Positions 12,470 to 24,592 of a stretch of 64,000 nucleotides of DNA are shown piece by piece. Within the stretch, counting starts at the first letter, position 1. Every line of letters begins with the position of its first letter. This DNA is from Austropuccinia psidii (lineage: Eukaryota > Basidiomycota > Pucciniomycetes > Pucciniales > Sphaerophragmiaceae), in contig JALGQZ010000013.1 of the NCBI GenBank assembly GCA_023105745.1, positions 10,783,105 to 10,847,104 of the forward strand, in the 5' to 3' direction. Position numbers and translations under genes: made by a program. The notes below the pieces were generated by a model that had not been told where the DNA came from, did not search any database, and saw only the letters and a program-made list of their open reading frames with translations.

Positions 12470-14272
12470 TATAAGGTGTGGATATGAAACTTTGATTTAA
12501 AATCAAGTAATTTTCCTGTCATCAAAGTTTTTATAAGGTGAAATATGATTAAACATAGTAAGAAATAGTATTTTTAAGAGAAAACATGCCAAATTTATTG
12601 CTTCTAACTTCATAAGTATAAAACAATAATATTTTAAAGATTTATTGTTTTACCAACAATAAAAATTTATCCAGAAATACTCTACAAGAGATATTTAAGG
12701 CTACAAAAGAAATTTCTTCAAGAGCAATTTCAATTGGAATCAATTGAGAAAACAATTTCAAGCAATTACTCAAAGAAAAAAGTCCTTAAAAAGATATTTA
12801 AAGAGAAAACACACCCAAAAGTGACCAGGGTGAATTTGGAAACAAAGTGACAAAGTTAACAGTGATGAAAGATGCTTTAATTCACTTTTGGGGTGGTTCA
12901 AGGAGTAAAAATAATTATAAGAGTTAAAAAAATGATTATAATGATTTTTTCACGTTGTTAAAAGGTTTAAAATGATATGAAAAGGGTGGTTGGGATCTTT
13001 TATTGATTTGTTTAACAGTGTTTAAGCTAATTAGAAAAGGAAAAGATTCTATCACGAAGAGAAAAGTAGGACAAAGAAGAAATTCTTTTGTGGCCATCAA
13101 TTTTCTTACTGCAAAGGTAAGATTTACTCTTGTCAGTCGTGGAAAACACTCTGACAACAGAAAACCCAATTATGGCATCATTGAACCCTGGTTTAGATCA
13201 AAAAAGGGCTGGTTTTAGCCATTTTAGACCCTTAAATAAGCCATTACTATAGTAATACCTGGTCTAGAGCCTTCAAAACACCTCAAAATGTGTGTAGGAG
13301 TTGTAGAAACCAGTTAAAACTGTTTTTACTAAGATTGTTTCAACATAAGGGTATTTTTACCCTCTTGGCAACAGTTAAAACTACCCTGGTTGGTATCAAA
13401 ACCTCATCATCAATTGAGTCACAGACCCTGTGACTCAATTCCAGGCCAAAAGTCATTAAATTTTCCGTGCATTTTGATATCCCACGCATTTCAGAAAGGA
13501 TTTTGGGGGTCTGGCTCCCCCTTGGAGCTAGAGTTCCTTTTCCCCCCAGAATTAATCTTTCCAATTTAGTTTTTCTTTAATTCCTCATCATGTAATACAC
13601 TTGTAATTTACACATACAATTCAATTGAGCTTTAAAGTACACAACTGTAATAATTGATATCTCATATGTAAATTACAGTTCACTTATGTAATACATGCAC
13701 ACATTTTGACATTTCAATTGAAAATACATTGATTCCTCATAGCTTCTAAACTACACACAACACCTCAATTTTAACACAAAAATTGATGGTTAACACCACA
13801 TGTGGTGTGAATCAAATTAAGGTTTTGAGTATTTCAAAAGTTTGTACAGAAAATACTAAAAACTTAATCTAAGCTCATTTAGAGTTGAGTTACAGAAACT
13901 TTACCCAGAGGTGACCCCACCTTCTTGTTTATGAGGAATCCAATGGTGAAGTAATTTTCTTAATTTTATTTATTTGATAAAAAGTTATAATATATTTTAT
14001 GTAAATTTTTATGAAAAATATTTTAATTTCATTCATTTTATGAAAATTCATTTTTACCTAATTTTTTCAAGTAAAAATGTGTTTTCACAATTTCAAAATT
14101 TAATATAATTTTTATTTTAAATTTTGATTGAATTTTTATTTTTATATCTAAATTTGTATTTATATTTTAATTTTTATTTTGATAATATAAATAAATTCAT
14201 TATATTTATATTTATATTTTATTTTGTTATGTGTAGTCTTTTGGGTATATGAAAATACCTCTAAGGCTCACA
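12470..14272 (-). repeat. Solo LTR J inside element G
   Basis: On the minus strand it begins TGTGAGCCTTAGAGG (at 14272) and ends CCTTATA (at 12470), 1803 bp, matching the F LTR (61544-63348, 1805 bp) along its whole length and the H LTR in the other direction. Gag sequence of G resumes on both sides, so it is an insertion with no internal region left, that is, a solo LTR. The flanks on the minus strand are GGTAC and GGCAA, a poor 5-bp duplication, consistent with age. Confidence 0.75.
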
Positions 14273-15399
14273 GTACCCTGTTCATCTTTGATAGAGGCTC
14301 CAGGTATGTTTTGTTTCTTCTTCAATGGTGTTTCTATTATCTTTGCTGATGCCTCAGTTGTCCTTGGTAATGACTTTGTTGGTTCTCGAATTGGATGCTC
14401 ATTTCTTGAGGATCTTTTTTTGGAGTTTCTCAATCCATAATTATTGAGAAATGGATCATTGGCTGATGATATGTTTGTTCTCTTCCAGCTTTCCCAAGCT
14501 CCAATTTTGTCTATAGCTGTTGGGATGTCATTTTCCTTTTCTTAAATTATTTTTATTTACTTTGGTTTGGGAAATGATTCTTTAGCTTTATTTTCTTTCC
14601 TTTTATTGGTACGTTCTTCTTGTTCTTTTGTAAATTCTTCAACTAATTTCTTTGGAGAGGTTCTTCATCATTTTGTTACTCTTTGCCAATTGGAAAATAA
14701 TAATCCTCCTCCTTGACTGCTGACCCATTTTTTATTCTGATATTCAAAGAGGTGGTATAATCTATTCACTGAATGTCCTTCCTCCAGACAGTAATAAAAT
14801 TTGACATAAGGTTTTGGTATGTTTTGTGCTGGGGCATAGGGAAAATGCCTTTGTAAGAATGGAGGTAATTCATTTCTTGGTTTGAAATGTTGATTATTGA
14901 GTTAATTATTTTTAACTCCACCCATTTGAGTTTTGGATAGATTTTGAAATTCTTCCATTTGAGTCATAAATTTCTTGAAATCTTCATTTTCCCCTCGTGA
15001 CTCCTTTCTAGTTTCCAATTTTTGTTCTTTGAGGGATTCAGTAATTTCTTTCATTTTATTAAAAGCTTCATTAATTCCTGGGAAGTCCTCTTCTTTAAAG
15101 TTAACTTTATTCTCCTTGCCTTCAGTTACATTTATTCCTTTATTTGATGAGAATCTTTTGGTAACCAATATTCTGGCTTCCAATTCTTGTTAAATCTACT
15201 TCTTGAGGATATTCATAGGTGGTATAAGGTATCCTCCATCTTCATCTCTAACCATAACATTATCTTTGATAACTTCCTTGCTTATGGCCCCTTCAATATC
15301 AGCTGAAAGACAATCAAATAAGTCTTCATGGAACATGTTATCTTGAGGAGTATACCTGTATCTTAATAAGTAATTAACAATAGTTTTATATGCTCCCAT
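14273..15399 (-). pseudogene. Element G gag, C-terminal half
   Basis: Broken blocks on the minus strand: 15399-15196 (reads NYLLRYRY and later DEDGGYLIPP), 15183-14902 (EARILVTKRFSSNKG, then a Lys/Glu-rich helix) and 14433-14227 next to the LTR insertion. A degenerate zinc knuckle lies near 14745-14815, reading FYYCLEEGHSVNRL: the second Cys and the His of a CCHC box are kept, while the first and last Cys are lost. This is the RNA-binding and linker part of Gag. The frame runs into J at 14272. Confidence 0.6.
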
Positions 15400-15617
15400 A
15401 AATTTCCTATACTGTGAGTTCAGAAAAAAGACTCATCAGTGAGTCTTTTCTGTAGCATCTTTCAGGTTCAACTCCTCCACATTTGGTCATAAGAGTTTTT
15501 TTTGTGTTGTGTCCAATTTCCTTCTTCATAACCTGGTATAGCTTCAATTACATCACTTAACCTTTGGTCTGTTGTCCGAAATACAATTTTCATTTCTAGG
15601 TCTTCATCTGTTTCTCC

Positions 15618-16375
15618 TTAAATTGAAGCTATTCTCTCCACTTTCTTGATAGATTTCTCTACTTCTTCCCCATAAAAATTTAGATTGTAATCTTTTGCTT
15701 TAATTTTAACCACAGGTATTTCTTGTCTTGGAACTTTATGCTGCAATGGACTTGGGTTATTAGGTGTAGTGACAAAAACTATCCTTGGAATAGCTTCAGA
15801 TCTTGTCTCTGTTCCTGGAGTAGAGGTTGCTCTTGGTCCAGGTGTAGGTGATATTGGTGAATATTCAGATATAGCATGCCTTGGTAATGGAGGTTCACTT
15901 GAACTGGCTCCAGGTGTGTAAGATGTTTGTTCCCTTCTTTTTCCTTTCTTTTTTCTTTGTTTAAATAATAGATATTGCATTTGCTTCATGATACTTTGGA
16001 TCTGTACTGTTTGATCCTCTTCTTCACTCTCTTCTGCATACTGTCAACTACAGTATCTTCAGGTAATAGTGGTACATCAGATGTTGATTGTTGATTCATT
16101 TCTAGTTGGTAAACTGATCCTTTAAATTCTTTTTCTTTGCTTCTTGAATTAACTTGAAGAAAAATATTGTTAATTATTCCTTTTCCTTCTCTTCTGTTGT
16201 TGGTGTTGCAATAAGTAAATAGATATCCTGGAATGATCAATTTTGTGGGGTTCCTTCTTTTACTGGATGATAAAAACGGTAAGATTGATTTGAGGGTTGT
16301 GAGGGTAATGCTGATGATTCTTTGTTCTTTGATTTGCTCCCAGGTTCCAGATTGTATAGATGTGTTGATGGACAA
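15618..16375 (-). pseudogene. Element G gag, N-terminal half
   Basis: Two overlapping blocks: 16375-15986, which begins about 110 bases after the 5' LTR, and 15989-15618. The second contains a Pro/Ser/Thr-rich linker, then VPRQEIPVVKIKAKDYNLNF and EVEKSIKKVERIASI, which resembles the start of a retrotransposon Gag capsid domain. The primer-binding region (minus strand, TGGTATTTCAACAG at 16484-16471) lies just upstream. The polypeptide is broken by frameshifts, so it is a relic or needs the products of another copy. Confidence 0.6.
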
Positions 16376-16486
16376 TTCTTTATAAATAATAAAATTATGA
16401 AAGGTAGGTTGATTTGATTATCTTCTTTATTGATGATTTACTGATTATTGGTTTTGAATTTGATAAGCCACTGTTGAAATACCAGA

Positions 16487-17900
16487 TGTGGAGCTCCTTT
16501 TGGTGTGGATTTGGATAAGGCAGTTCTTGAGGGGGAAATCACAGGTACACAGCTTTGAATTGTTGAAACAATCCTGTAACCAAGGGTGCTAATTGTGTAT
16601 TAGCTGCCCCTGTGAGTATACTAAACAATCTCCCTACAGAGCTCACAAATAAATATTTAAGATTGTGGCTTTACAGCTAGAGAAGACTCTCAGCAGTCTA
16701 TATCAGACCTAATCAATAATCAGACTAATGATAGAATAATACAACTTTAAAATAATAAATTTGTAGGTGATTTCAAGATAATAATATAATAGTTGAGTAA
16801 ATAAATAGTAGATATAATAGCACTGAGTGGTGATAAGTTGTTTCTTTTGTTAAGGTTATTTTATTTAATGGATAATAAATAAATAATTTTGATAATATGT
16901 TAAATATATTTATGTTAATAATAAGGGTGAGAGCTGATAAGTATTGAGAAATCATAGATGATAACACCACTATAGGTTTAAGAATACTGGTGGAGGTTGA
17001 GAGATTAATTACTACTTATAATAGTAATAATTGATAATAAGAGGGATGATAATAGATAATATAAGCTACTAATAATAATTGTAATGAAACTACTAATGTG
17101 TTCTTTGTTTTTTACTTTTAGTTTGATAAATAATAATAATAATATGACTTGCCTTATAGTAAGAAGAGTATAATAATATATTTTTTAACTTGTTCAATAT
17201 GAGTATTTGGCTAATAGATTGATTTATTATATAGGAAGACCTACTGTTAACTACAATTATTTATAACCCACTATTTAGTTTAATTTAATAATAATAATAA
17301 TTTATAGATTAACCTACTAGTAAGGGATGAATAATTATTCTCCTTCTTGGTATATAATTAATCGCATGAGGAAAAAGGAGAAGATGAGAGAAAGAGGCCT
17401 CATTTTATGTTGTGAAAAGTACCCATGGGCTCTCCATGTAAAGCTTCATTCTTGCCCTTTGAGGTAATTTTTCTGGTGTAGATTTTGTAACAAAAGTCAT
17501 ATGACCTATCTGTTACACTGCATCAGTAAGCTTGCACAGCCTTGAGAAATTATTTCTGGTGAGTAAGATTGAGAATGGTTTCATATTTTTGAGATATTTT
17601 CTCTATTTCTTTGGAAAAAAATTAAGATTAAGATGTTTTTCTTGGTGGGGAATTTGATAAAAAATATCAGGTGACTTCTCCTTTTACACTGATTTAGTGA
17701 GCTTGCACAGCCTTGAGGAATTGATGCTGGTGAGTAAAGGATGAAGATGGTGTCCTGTGAATGAGCCCTTGCATAATTTGTTTGTAAGATTTATTGAATA
17801 CCTGGTGATTATGTTGTGTAATCTGGGATAGCTTATGAGTTGTAATATATTGATTAATTTAATTGATCTCTAATTTACAGTTTAGTGTATTTTACTTGCA
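16487..17900 (-). repeat. 5' LTR of element G
   Basis: Direct repeat partner of 5216-6445. On the minus strand it begins TGCAAGTAAAATACAC at 17900 and ends CTCCACA at 16487. It contains an extra segment of about 168 bp (about 16816-16983) that the 3' LTR lacks, whose ends carry the weak inverted repeat AGTGGTGATAA / AGTGGTGTTAT. The two LTRs otherwise align along their full length. Confidence 0.75.
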
Positions 17901-19517
17901 ACCACACCACAAAGAATAAAAATTAGTTATAATTAATAATAATATTTTTTTTGTTTATATACAAAAAAAATTGAAATATAAATACAAAATTTAAACAAAA
18001 AATAAAACTTACAAATATAATTTCACATTAAAATTACATGAAAATTTAAAAATGTGAAAAAATATTTTTACATGAAAAAGTTTAGTAAAAATAAATTTTC
18101 ATCAAAAATGGTAAAATTAAAATATTTTGTGCAAAAAGATTGAAAAAAATTGATCATCACTTTTTTTCCAATAAATAAGCTGATGAAAAGTATTTCAAAA
18201 TTGGATTTCTCATAAAAAATCTGGTGGGGTCACCTTTGAGTGAAAATTCCATAACTAAACTTTAAATAAGCTTAAAATAAGTTTTTAGTATTTTTTGTAT
18301 AAAAATATAAAAATCCTCAAACCTTTAATTTAAAGCAAACCACATTTGGTATTAAACAGCAATTTTTGTGTTACAATTGAGGTATGGTGTGTAGGTTAGA
18401 AGCTATAAGGAATCAAAGTATTTTCAATTGAAATGTCAAAATTTGTGTGTGTATTACATAAGTGAACTTGGATTCACATATGTGGGATCAAGAATTAGAG
18501 TTGTTTAATTTAAATTTTCAATTTAATTACATATGTAAAGATTTGGTATAATACATGATGAGTAATTAAAGAAAAAATGAGTTGGAAAGATTGATTTTGG
18601 GGGGAAAAGGAATCTTGGCTCTAAGGGTGTCAGACTCCCAAAATTCATTCCTGAAAGGTGTAATATTTCAAGATTAACACAAAGTTTCATTAATTTTGGA
18701 ATGGAATTGAGTAATAGGGTCTGTGTCTCAATTGATAATGAGGTTTTGATACCAATCATGTCAGTCTTAACTGTTTCCAAGAGGGTAAAATTACCCTTAA
18801 TCTTGAAGCAATTTGGTAAAAAGATCTTTGGGTGGCTTTGAAGTCTTTCACACAAATTATCATGTGTTTTGAAGGCTATTAACCAAGTATTACTACTGCA
18901 ATGGCTGATTTAAGGGACTAACATGGCTAAAGATAGCACAAAGTGTCTTCTTTGCCCAAGTTTTCTCTTCATGTTAGAATTTTTCCCTTTATAGTTAGTT
19001 TAAAACATAGTTAAGAAGTTGAGAAAAGATTCCAACCACCAATTTCAAATCTTTTCAAACCTTTCAACCACTGAAAAAACACCTTATAATAATTTTTACC
19101 CTTGAACCACCCCAAAAGTGAATTAAAAAATCTTTCAGCACTTTTTTTCCAAATTTACTTGGGTCAGTTTTGGGCATATTTTCTCTTTGATATTATTTTT
19201 GGGGACTTTGTTCTCATATTGATTTCCTGCAGTTCTTTGATCAATTAATTCCAATTGAAATTCCTCTTGAAGTGATTTCTTTTGTAGCCATAAATATCTC
19301 TTGTAGAGTACTTTTGGATAAACTTTATTGTTTGTAAGACAATAAATATTAATAATCTCATCATTTTATACTAAAATAGTTAAAAATAATAACTTTGGCA
19401 TGTTTTCTCTGAAAACTCTTCAGATTGACTATTTTGAATTCAATTTTACCTTATACAAATTTTGAGGGCAGGAACATTACTTGATTGTTAATCAAAGCTT
19501 CATATCTGCATCTTAAA

Positions 19518-21740
19518 CTTGGGGGCCAAGATGTGATATTTTACCTGGGAGATATTTTTTCCCTTTTTTAATACTTTTCTACTATTGAAAAAATTTAAAA
19601 ATTCATAAAAAATACTTATAATTTCAAAAAATTGATAAAAAATAATCTTTTTCAGATTATTGGTGAGGCTTTATTTTTCATTTCTCTTGTGAAAAATCAT
19701 TTCTTACTTAAAAAATTTCCTTGTTAATTGTTTTCAATGTGTAAAAACATGGTAAGACAACAAAAAATTGAAACAGAATCAACAGTCATAAGCATTATCC
19801 CAGCCAGTACTGCTAATTCTGACCATAGCAATACTGCTATTATAGCTCAAAATACTCAAGCAGAGCCAACTTATTTTAAGTTGATAAATTTGGATATATG
19901 CAATACTCTGAAAAAGTAAAAAATTTGGTGAATAGGAAGCTTTTGAGATAAATTACTATTTTAAGCTTTTTCAACTTATAATTATGCCTTAAACAAGATA
20001 AGGATCCAGCTATAACCCCTTAAGAAGCTCCCAGAAAGGTTGTAGACATGATTATGGCAGAAGTTGATAAGTTACAGAAGGGAAAGGGTCAGTAAATGAA
20101 CCCCAAAATGACAAATTCTGCCATTCTGAATCTGATAACACTGTTTTCACTTCAAACAGAGCTGAAACCACCACAAAAAGCCTCAGTGGACATTTTAAAA
20201 GCCAGCCAGAAGGCATAAAAAATTGAAATTCAACACAAAGAGTGTCAAATCCAAGCAGAACTTTGGAATAGCTGCATTAATGATTACCTGACTTTCAGAA
20301 AGTTCCTGGGCCATACCAATGCTTGCAAGTTACAGAATTCATGGCATCCATTGGAGAAAAAGAAGAACATGATGCCTTCAACAGAAGAATGCAGTAGAAA
20401 CAACCCTCCACCACCCAAACAAGTTTCAAAACCAACCCCAATGGCCAGAAGCAGCAATTCCAACATGAAAAAGCAGCCACAAGCTCAGAACAAGGGAAAG
20501 GGCAAAGCACCACAAACACATACAGCCAGGGCTACAGAATCCCAAAGATACAAAATAATTCCATGGAAAAGGTGTTTCAGATTGCCAGAACTATGATGGA
20601 AATGCAGAAGAGAGAGGAATCCAGATTGAAATATCAGAAATGATTTCTGGGAATGTGGATTGAATTCAAGCTTTGTAAATAGCCATAAATGACATGAAAA
20701 TTTGTATTTCTGATAAAAATTCAAATATTTGTAACAATTGTAAGAAAAAGAATCTTATTTAAAGCCAAATAAATGAAGAATTTATGTATTTTGAGAAATT
20801 TTTAAGAACAAATGAAACATTAAATGCTTGCACTTCTTTTGAAAATAAAATTAGTTAAAAATACTATATTATGAAATGATTAACAAATCAATATTCTACA
20901 TGAAATATTAATTACATTATTTAGACAAGAATAAACCAAGACATAGATATTGTAAAATCAGATAATGAAAAAATCCTGGATGATATTACAAATGCATTTA
21001 CTGAAGTAAAGCCTATTAGCATTGCCTTGAATCAGTTGTTTGATGCCTCACAAGAATAAGTGTCAAACATAATAATGAAATTGAATCAAATCATTTCAGG
21101 TAATACCAGACAAATAATATTATGGCAATAAATTTCAATTAAATGTGAAATGTAAAAGATTTATATAATCAACTTAATGAAAGGTTTCAAACATATGAAG
21201 TCAGAAAATCTACAATGTTTGATACCAGTAAAATTAATGAAATTGAACAATTACTGTACACTTTGTAAAGAATTTCCACACCTCCAAATCACAATGAGGG
21301 TATAAGAAACTCAAGCCTATAAGTATTGGATGTAGAAAATTCACAAATAAAAAATTAATTTTCCACTTCTTTCCATAACTTAAAGCCATCAATGGGCCAA
21401 GCACTTTTGAAAGAAGTAACATAACTTAAAGAGTGGATTCACTTCAGTGGTGAAGGACAATATGACCATATGAAATTAATAATAGCTATTGAAATGATCA
21501 AAGAAGCCTTTGAATTATGAGAAATATTACTAACAGAAAGATTTTAATCTTTGTTTAAAAAGTAAGCTCATAGATGTTATATCAAGTTTAGACAAGCACA
21601 TGGACACCAGAGTTGGACTTGGGGGAAAATTCAAATTATTAATAAGTGGGCCAATGATTTTTGGAGATTTAAAATGGAGATAGCCTTTCTATCTGCAAAA
21701 TTCAATTTTGGCAAAGACAGAGCTTTCCAACGGATTTTAC
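19518..21740 (+). pseudogene. Element H leader and gag remnant (A-like)
   Basis: A primer-binding site TGGGGGCCAAGATGTG lies at 19520-19535. An ORF1-like stretch near 20236-20335 reads ELWNSCIND, RKFLGHTN, QNSWHPLEKKK and aligns with ORF1 of element A (NSWHILKKFL, then GWNPLSSKP). From about 20530 the gag frame appears (YRIPKIQNN). At about 21428-21720 the capsid reads LKEWIHFSGEGQYDHMKLI and later INKWANDFWRFKMEIAF, clearly homologous to A's gag. There are many stops and frameshifts. Homology ends near 21725, so everything after the capsid is missing. Confidence 0.65.
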
Positions 21741-22193
21741 AAAAAAAAAGACAGGCTAACAGCATGATATCCTGACTTGTTTCTGGTTTTACATATGCAT
21801 AGTAATGTGGTTGAGATTTAAGTAAGGTTATGTACTACATGCAGACTGATGTGACTAGTTTTGAATTGAATGAGGTGATAAGTTGTGTAAAGAATTTTGA
21901 TGCTTTCAAGGTTGCAAGTGGGGTTACTGTGGATAGAAGATAACATACTTCTGTGGCTGTGTTGGGAATGACTTTGAGGAATTACACAGGGTTGATCTTT
22001 GCATAATGTGAATTTGCTATTTTTAATGCAATGTGGCTGTGTAATTCATGCAGGTGTACTTTTCTTGCTGGATGAGTCAAGTGGTTCTAAGAGGGGTATT
22101 AAGCTGGCAGAGGTGTTTAATTGGTAACTTATTTGTTATAACTAGTTTGCTATATGTAACTTGAACTTACATATGAAGAATAAAATTGAAGAA
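21741..22193. other. Unassigned remnant upstream of element B
   Basis: This is less AT-rich sequence with no match elsewhere in the window. A short frame from 21838 reads MQTDVTSFELNEV and VKNFDAFKVASG before a stop. The last 100 bases resemble the end of an LTR in style only. Element B begins at 22194, so this is probably the target into which B inserted. Confidence 0.35.
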
Positions 22194-23632
22194 TGTCAGC
22201 CTGTGACTCAAAACCAGAGCACAAGCATGATAGCCAAAATACCATAAACCAATGGTATATCCAAGATACCACCAAAACATGGAGCTGAGCCAAATCAGCT
22301 CAAAAGGTATCAAACGAAAGAGGAAACTCACCTCTTTCTGAAAACATAAGTCCCATCACCATAGGACAAGAAATAACAAAGTTATTCCTGCTCAAAGTTA
22401 TTGCTGAGCATAAACCTTAATTTTCACCTCTAATCTAAAATCTAGAAGGAGAGGCTTAACCCCATCCAATGGGTACTCAGAATGAAGCTCTAAGCCAGGG
22501 CTATCCAATGGTACCAGCCAAACTGATCTACCACCAATATTGCTGGAGTTGTGGTCAATTTCAGGCCAAATAAGGGTGAACAAAACATTCACCTCTCATC
22601 TAACTTCTACAGTTTTAGTGTGAGATACTTGAAGTGGGGTCTCTTTGGAAAGAGCACAATCAGGGCTATCTGATGATGTCATCCATTTCCCCTTAGCTCA
22701 ACTAGAACAAAGGTTATGAGGCAAATAAGCTCAATACAGCTTTTTGCCTATACCATGCAAATGTACAAAAATCTTGTACATGGTATAACTTTGCCATATT
22801 TAATGATACCCATATCAAATGAGGTACCATTGTGTAGAGCACATACAGAGATACACACTGAACCAATTTTGAGGTTGATATCTCAAGAATTGACAAAGGT
22901 ATGGCTGTTTTAAGGTCAGATTCCCACCTGCTGTCATATGCAGCCTTACCATGGGATAATATCCCATAACCATGAATATGAGGTGTCAAATAGACAAAGA
23001 AGCTTGTTTTTACTTCAATACCTCATATGTCAGTCAATACTACGGTCCCATACAGCTTCTGTACAGCATTCTACGTGTCATACACCTCAGAATCAGGCTG
23101 TGAGGTCCCCAGATGAAAGTTTTCACCCTGTATTGGTGAAACCTGCCCAGATGTGGTTTCAAAACCACATCTGAGCCCAATACAGGTTATACAGGGTGTT
23201 TGCAAACCACAATCCAGTACTAGAGAGTGAAAAAATCTTCACTTACTCTACGTGGAAAGGTCTAGCACCCTTTCCACCCAATTTCAGGATAAAAAGGAGG
23301 CTTTTCACAGCCAGAATTGTTTCCTCATCCTGCTCTTGAATATCCTACATAGTAAACTGTCCAAAACAGTTTTACTCTTGGTTAATAATCAGGGTATAAT
23401 TAGAATTTTAATTATTGTAGTCCTTATTATAGTAATCCAACTGGTAAGACTGCATCCAGGGTGCTCAATATCACTCACCACCACTATTTCTCAATAGTAG
23501 AACCCTTTTATTTTAATATAAACTATTAGATTATTAAAAAACTCTTATTTTAAAAACTATTTTCATGTGTTACAGTCATAGTTCTAGCTGTAAAGAGCCT
23601 AATTACTGCTTCAACATAGACTCCAGCTGAAA
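22194..23632 (+). repeat. 5' LTR of element B
   Basis: It begins TGTCAGCCTGTGACTC and ends CTGAAA, where the other LTRs of the family end CTGACA. A 60-bp hairpin lies at 23127-23186: outer arms CCTGTATTGG / CCAATACAGG and inner arms CAGATGTGGTTT / AAACCACATCTG. A TATA-like ATAAAAA lies at 23289-23295. Homologous LTRs are B's 3' copy and the two LTRs of D. Confidence 0.9.
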
Positions 23633-23635
23633 GTT

Positions 23636-23651
23636 TGGGGGCCTGGCCGTG
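23636..23651 (+). other. Primer-binding site of element B
   Basis: TGGGGGCCTGGCCGTG begins three bases after the LTR, the position at which a tRNA 3' end (CCA) primes minus-strand synthesis. Nearly the same box occurs in A (33500-33515), C (44199-44214), D (53434-53419, minus) and H (19520-19535). The tRNA was not identified. Confidence 0.7.
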
Positions 23652-23677
23652 TTTTTGACCTTTTTGGATCCTTATAA

Positions 23678-24224
23678 GTGAGTTTTTCTCTTATTTCTCA
23701 CTTTCTGACAATTTTTATATTCTTTTTAGGCATAATATTTCTTAAATATATATATTTCTCTTTTTTGGGACATATACCACCTTTTTTACTCATATTTTAA
23801 GAGTACCTGTCACGTGGCTAATAACCACAAGACCCTTATTTTTGGCATGTTTTACATATAAAAACACTAAAGCCATCAATACAGTCTCATTTTTTAATTA
23901 AAACAAGACACCTCATAGTGATAAACCAACAATTGAGGCGTGGTTGGACACATTGTTAATTCAAGTGCCCTGTTACACGCCACTTTTTGACAGTTTACAC
24001 TTGATAATCACAAGTTATTCTGTGAGATATTGGTATACAAACAGTATAACAAATATCAGTAAGCTATATTTCTGACGTGGAATTGTTAATTCAATCACAC
24101 TGTAATTATACAAGGGCACACTGCAATAATATACAAGCCCAGAGGCCATTCTTAGACGTGCAAAACCAGCATTTCTTGAGAAGTCTTAACTGACATAAGC
24201 CCTCTTTTTCCTGTTTTGATTCAG
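23678..24224 (+). other. Predicted intron 1 of element B
   Basis: The donor is GTGAGT after CTTATAA; the acceptor is TTGATTCAG before TGGAAG. Length 547 bp; the matching intron in D is 542 bp. Splicing places A next to TGG and so creates ATG. There is no ATG for ORF1 in the unspliced sequence at this point. Confidence 0.6.
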
Positions 24225-24407
24225 TGGAAGATAACTTCATACCACTTGAAAGCCAGTCACAGGCCAACACACCAGTGACACCATCAGAACCAGAGGGCAG
24301 CAAAGGCAAAGGAAATAGGCACAGTGAAGGCCTGATAACAGCAAAAAAGTGGACACCCATTGCCACACAGAAGAGTAGAAGACCACAAAATTCTGCATCA
24401 ATACAAG

Positions 24408-24592
24408 GTAAACCAACCTTGATAACTTGTACAGGGAAAATTACTATAATTAACCCAGTTGTAACCTCTAAGGGTAAACTGCCTAAATCAGCAGACAACA
24501 AATTTGTACAAGGAACAGTCAAAGGTAAATACCCTAAGAACATAAAGTATTTCACTGCTTGCAAACACTAACATGTCACCTGTACACCTCAG
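24408..24592 (+). other. Predicted intron 2 of element B, containing the Gag-Pol start
   Basis: The donor is GTAAAC after ATACAAG; the acceptor is CACCTCAG before AGATCG. Length 185 bp, identical to D's. A CTAAC branch-like box (within ACACTAACATG) overlaps the gag-pol ATG at 24573-24575, 20 bases before the splice point. Phase 1 on the ORF1 frame. Confidence 0.6.

Larger units (their letters stand above)
5216..17900 (-). mobile_element. Element G: non-autonomous gag-protease LTR retrotransposon
   Basis: Two long direct repeats (5216-6445 and 16487-17900) bound the element, and ACCAC stands both immediately before (5211-5215) and after (17901-17905), a perfect 5-bp target duplication. All coding sequence is on the minus strand: gag (16375 down to 14273), a solo LTR insertion J, then protease and a trailing charged frame (12463 down to about 9940). 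No reverse transcriptase, RNase H or integrase is present; instead 3.5 kb of AT-rich sequence lies before the 3' LTR. Such an element would need enzymes from a relative to move. It landed inside the LTR of H. Confidence 0.75.
5176..19517 (+). repeat. 5' LTR of element H, split by element G
   Basis: The LTR begins TGTGAGCCTTATAGGTATG at 5176, is interrupted after 5215 by element G and resumes at 17906, ending near TCTTAAA at 19517. Its sequence matches, in the opposite orientation, the LTRs at 12470-14272 (J) and 61544-63348 (F), which are about 1.8 kb long. It is followed after two bases by a primer-binding site (19520). Removing G restores an LTR of about 1650 bp. Confidence 0.7.

Noticed and set aside
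24106..24564. A 152-codon minus-strand frame in element B
   Set aside because: It covers the ORF1 exon 2 and intron 2 region in reverse. Its D counterpart is broken, while the plus-strand splice signals and frame are conserved.
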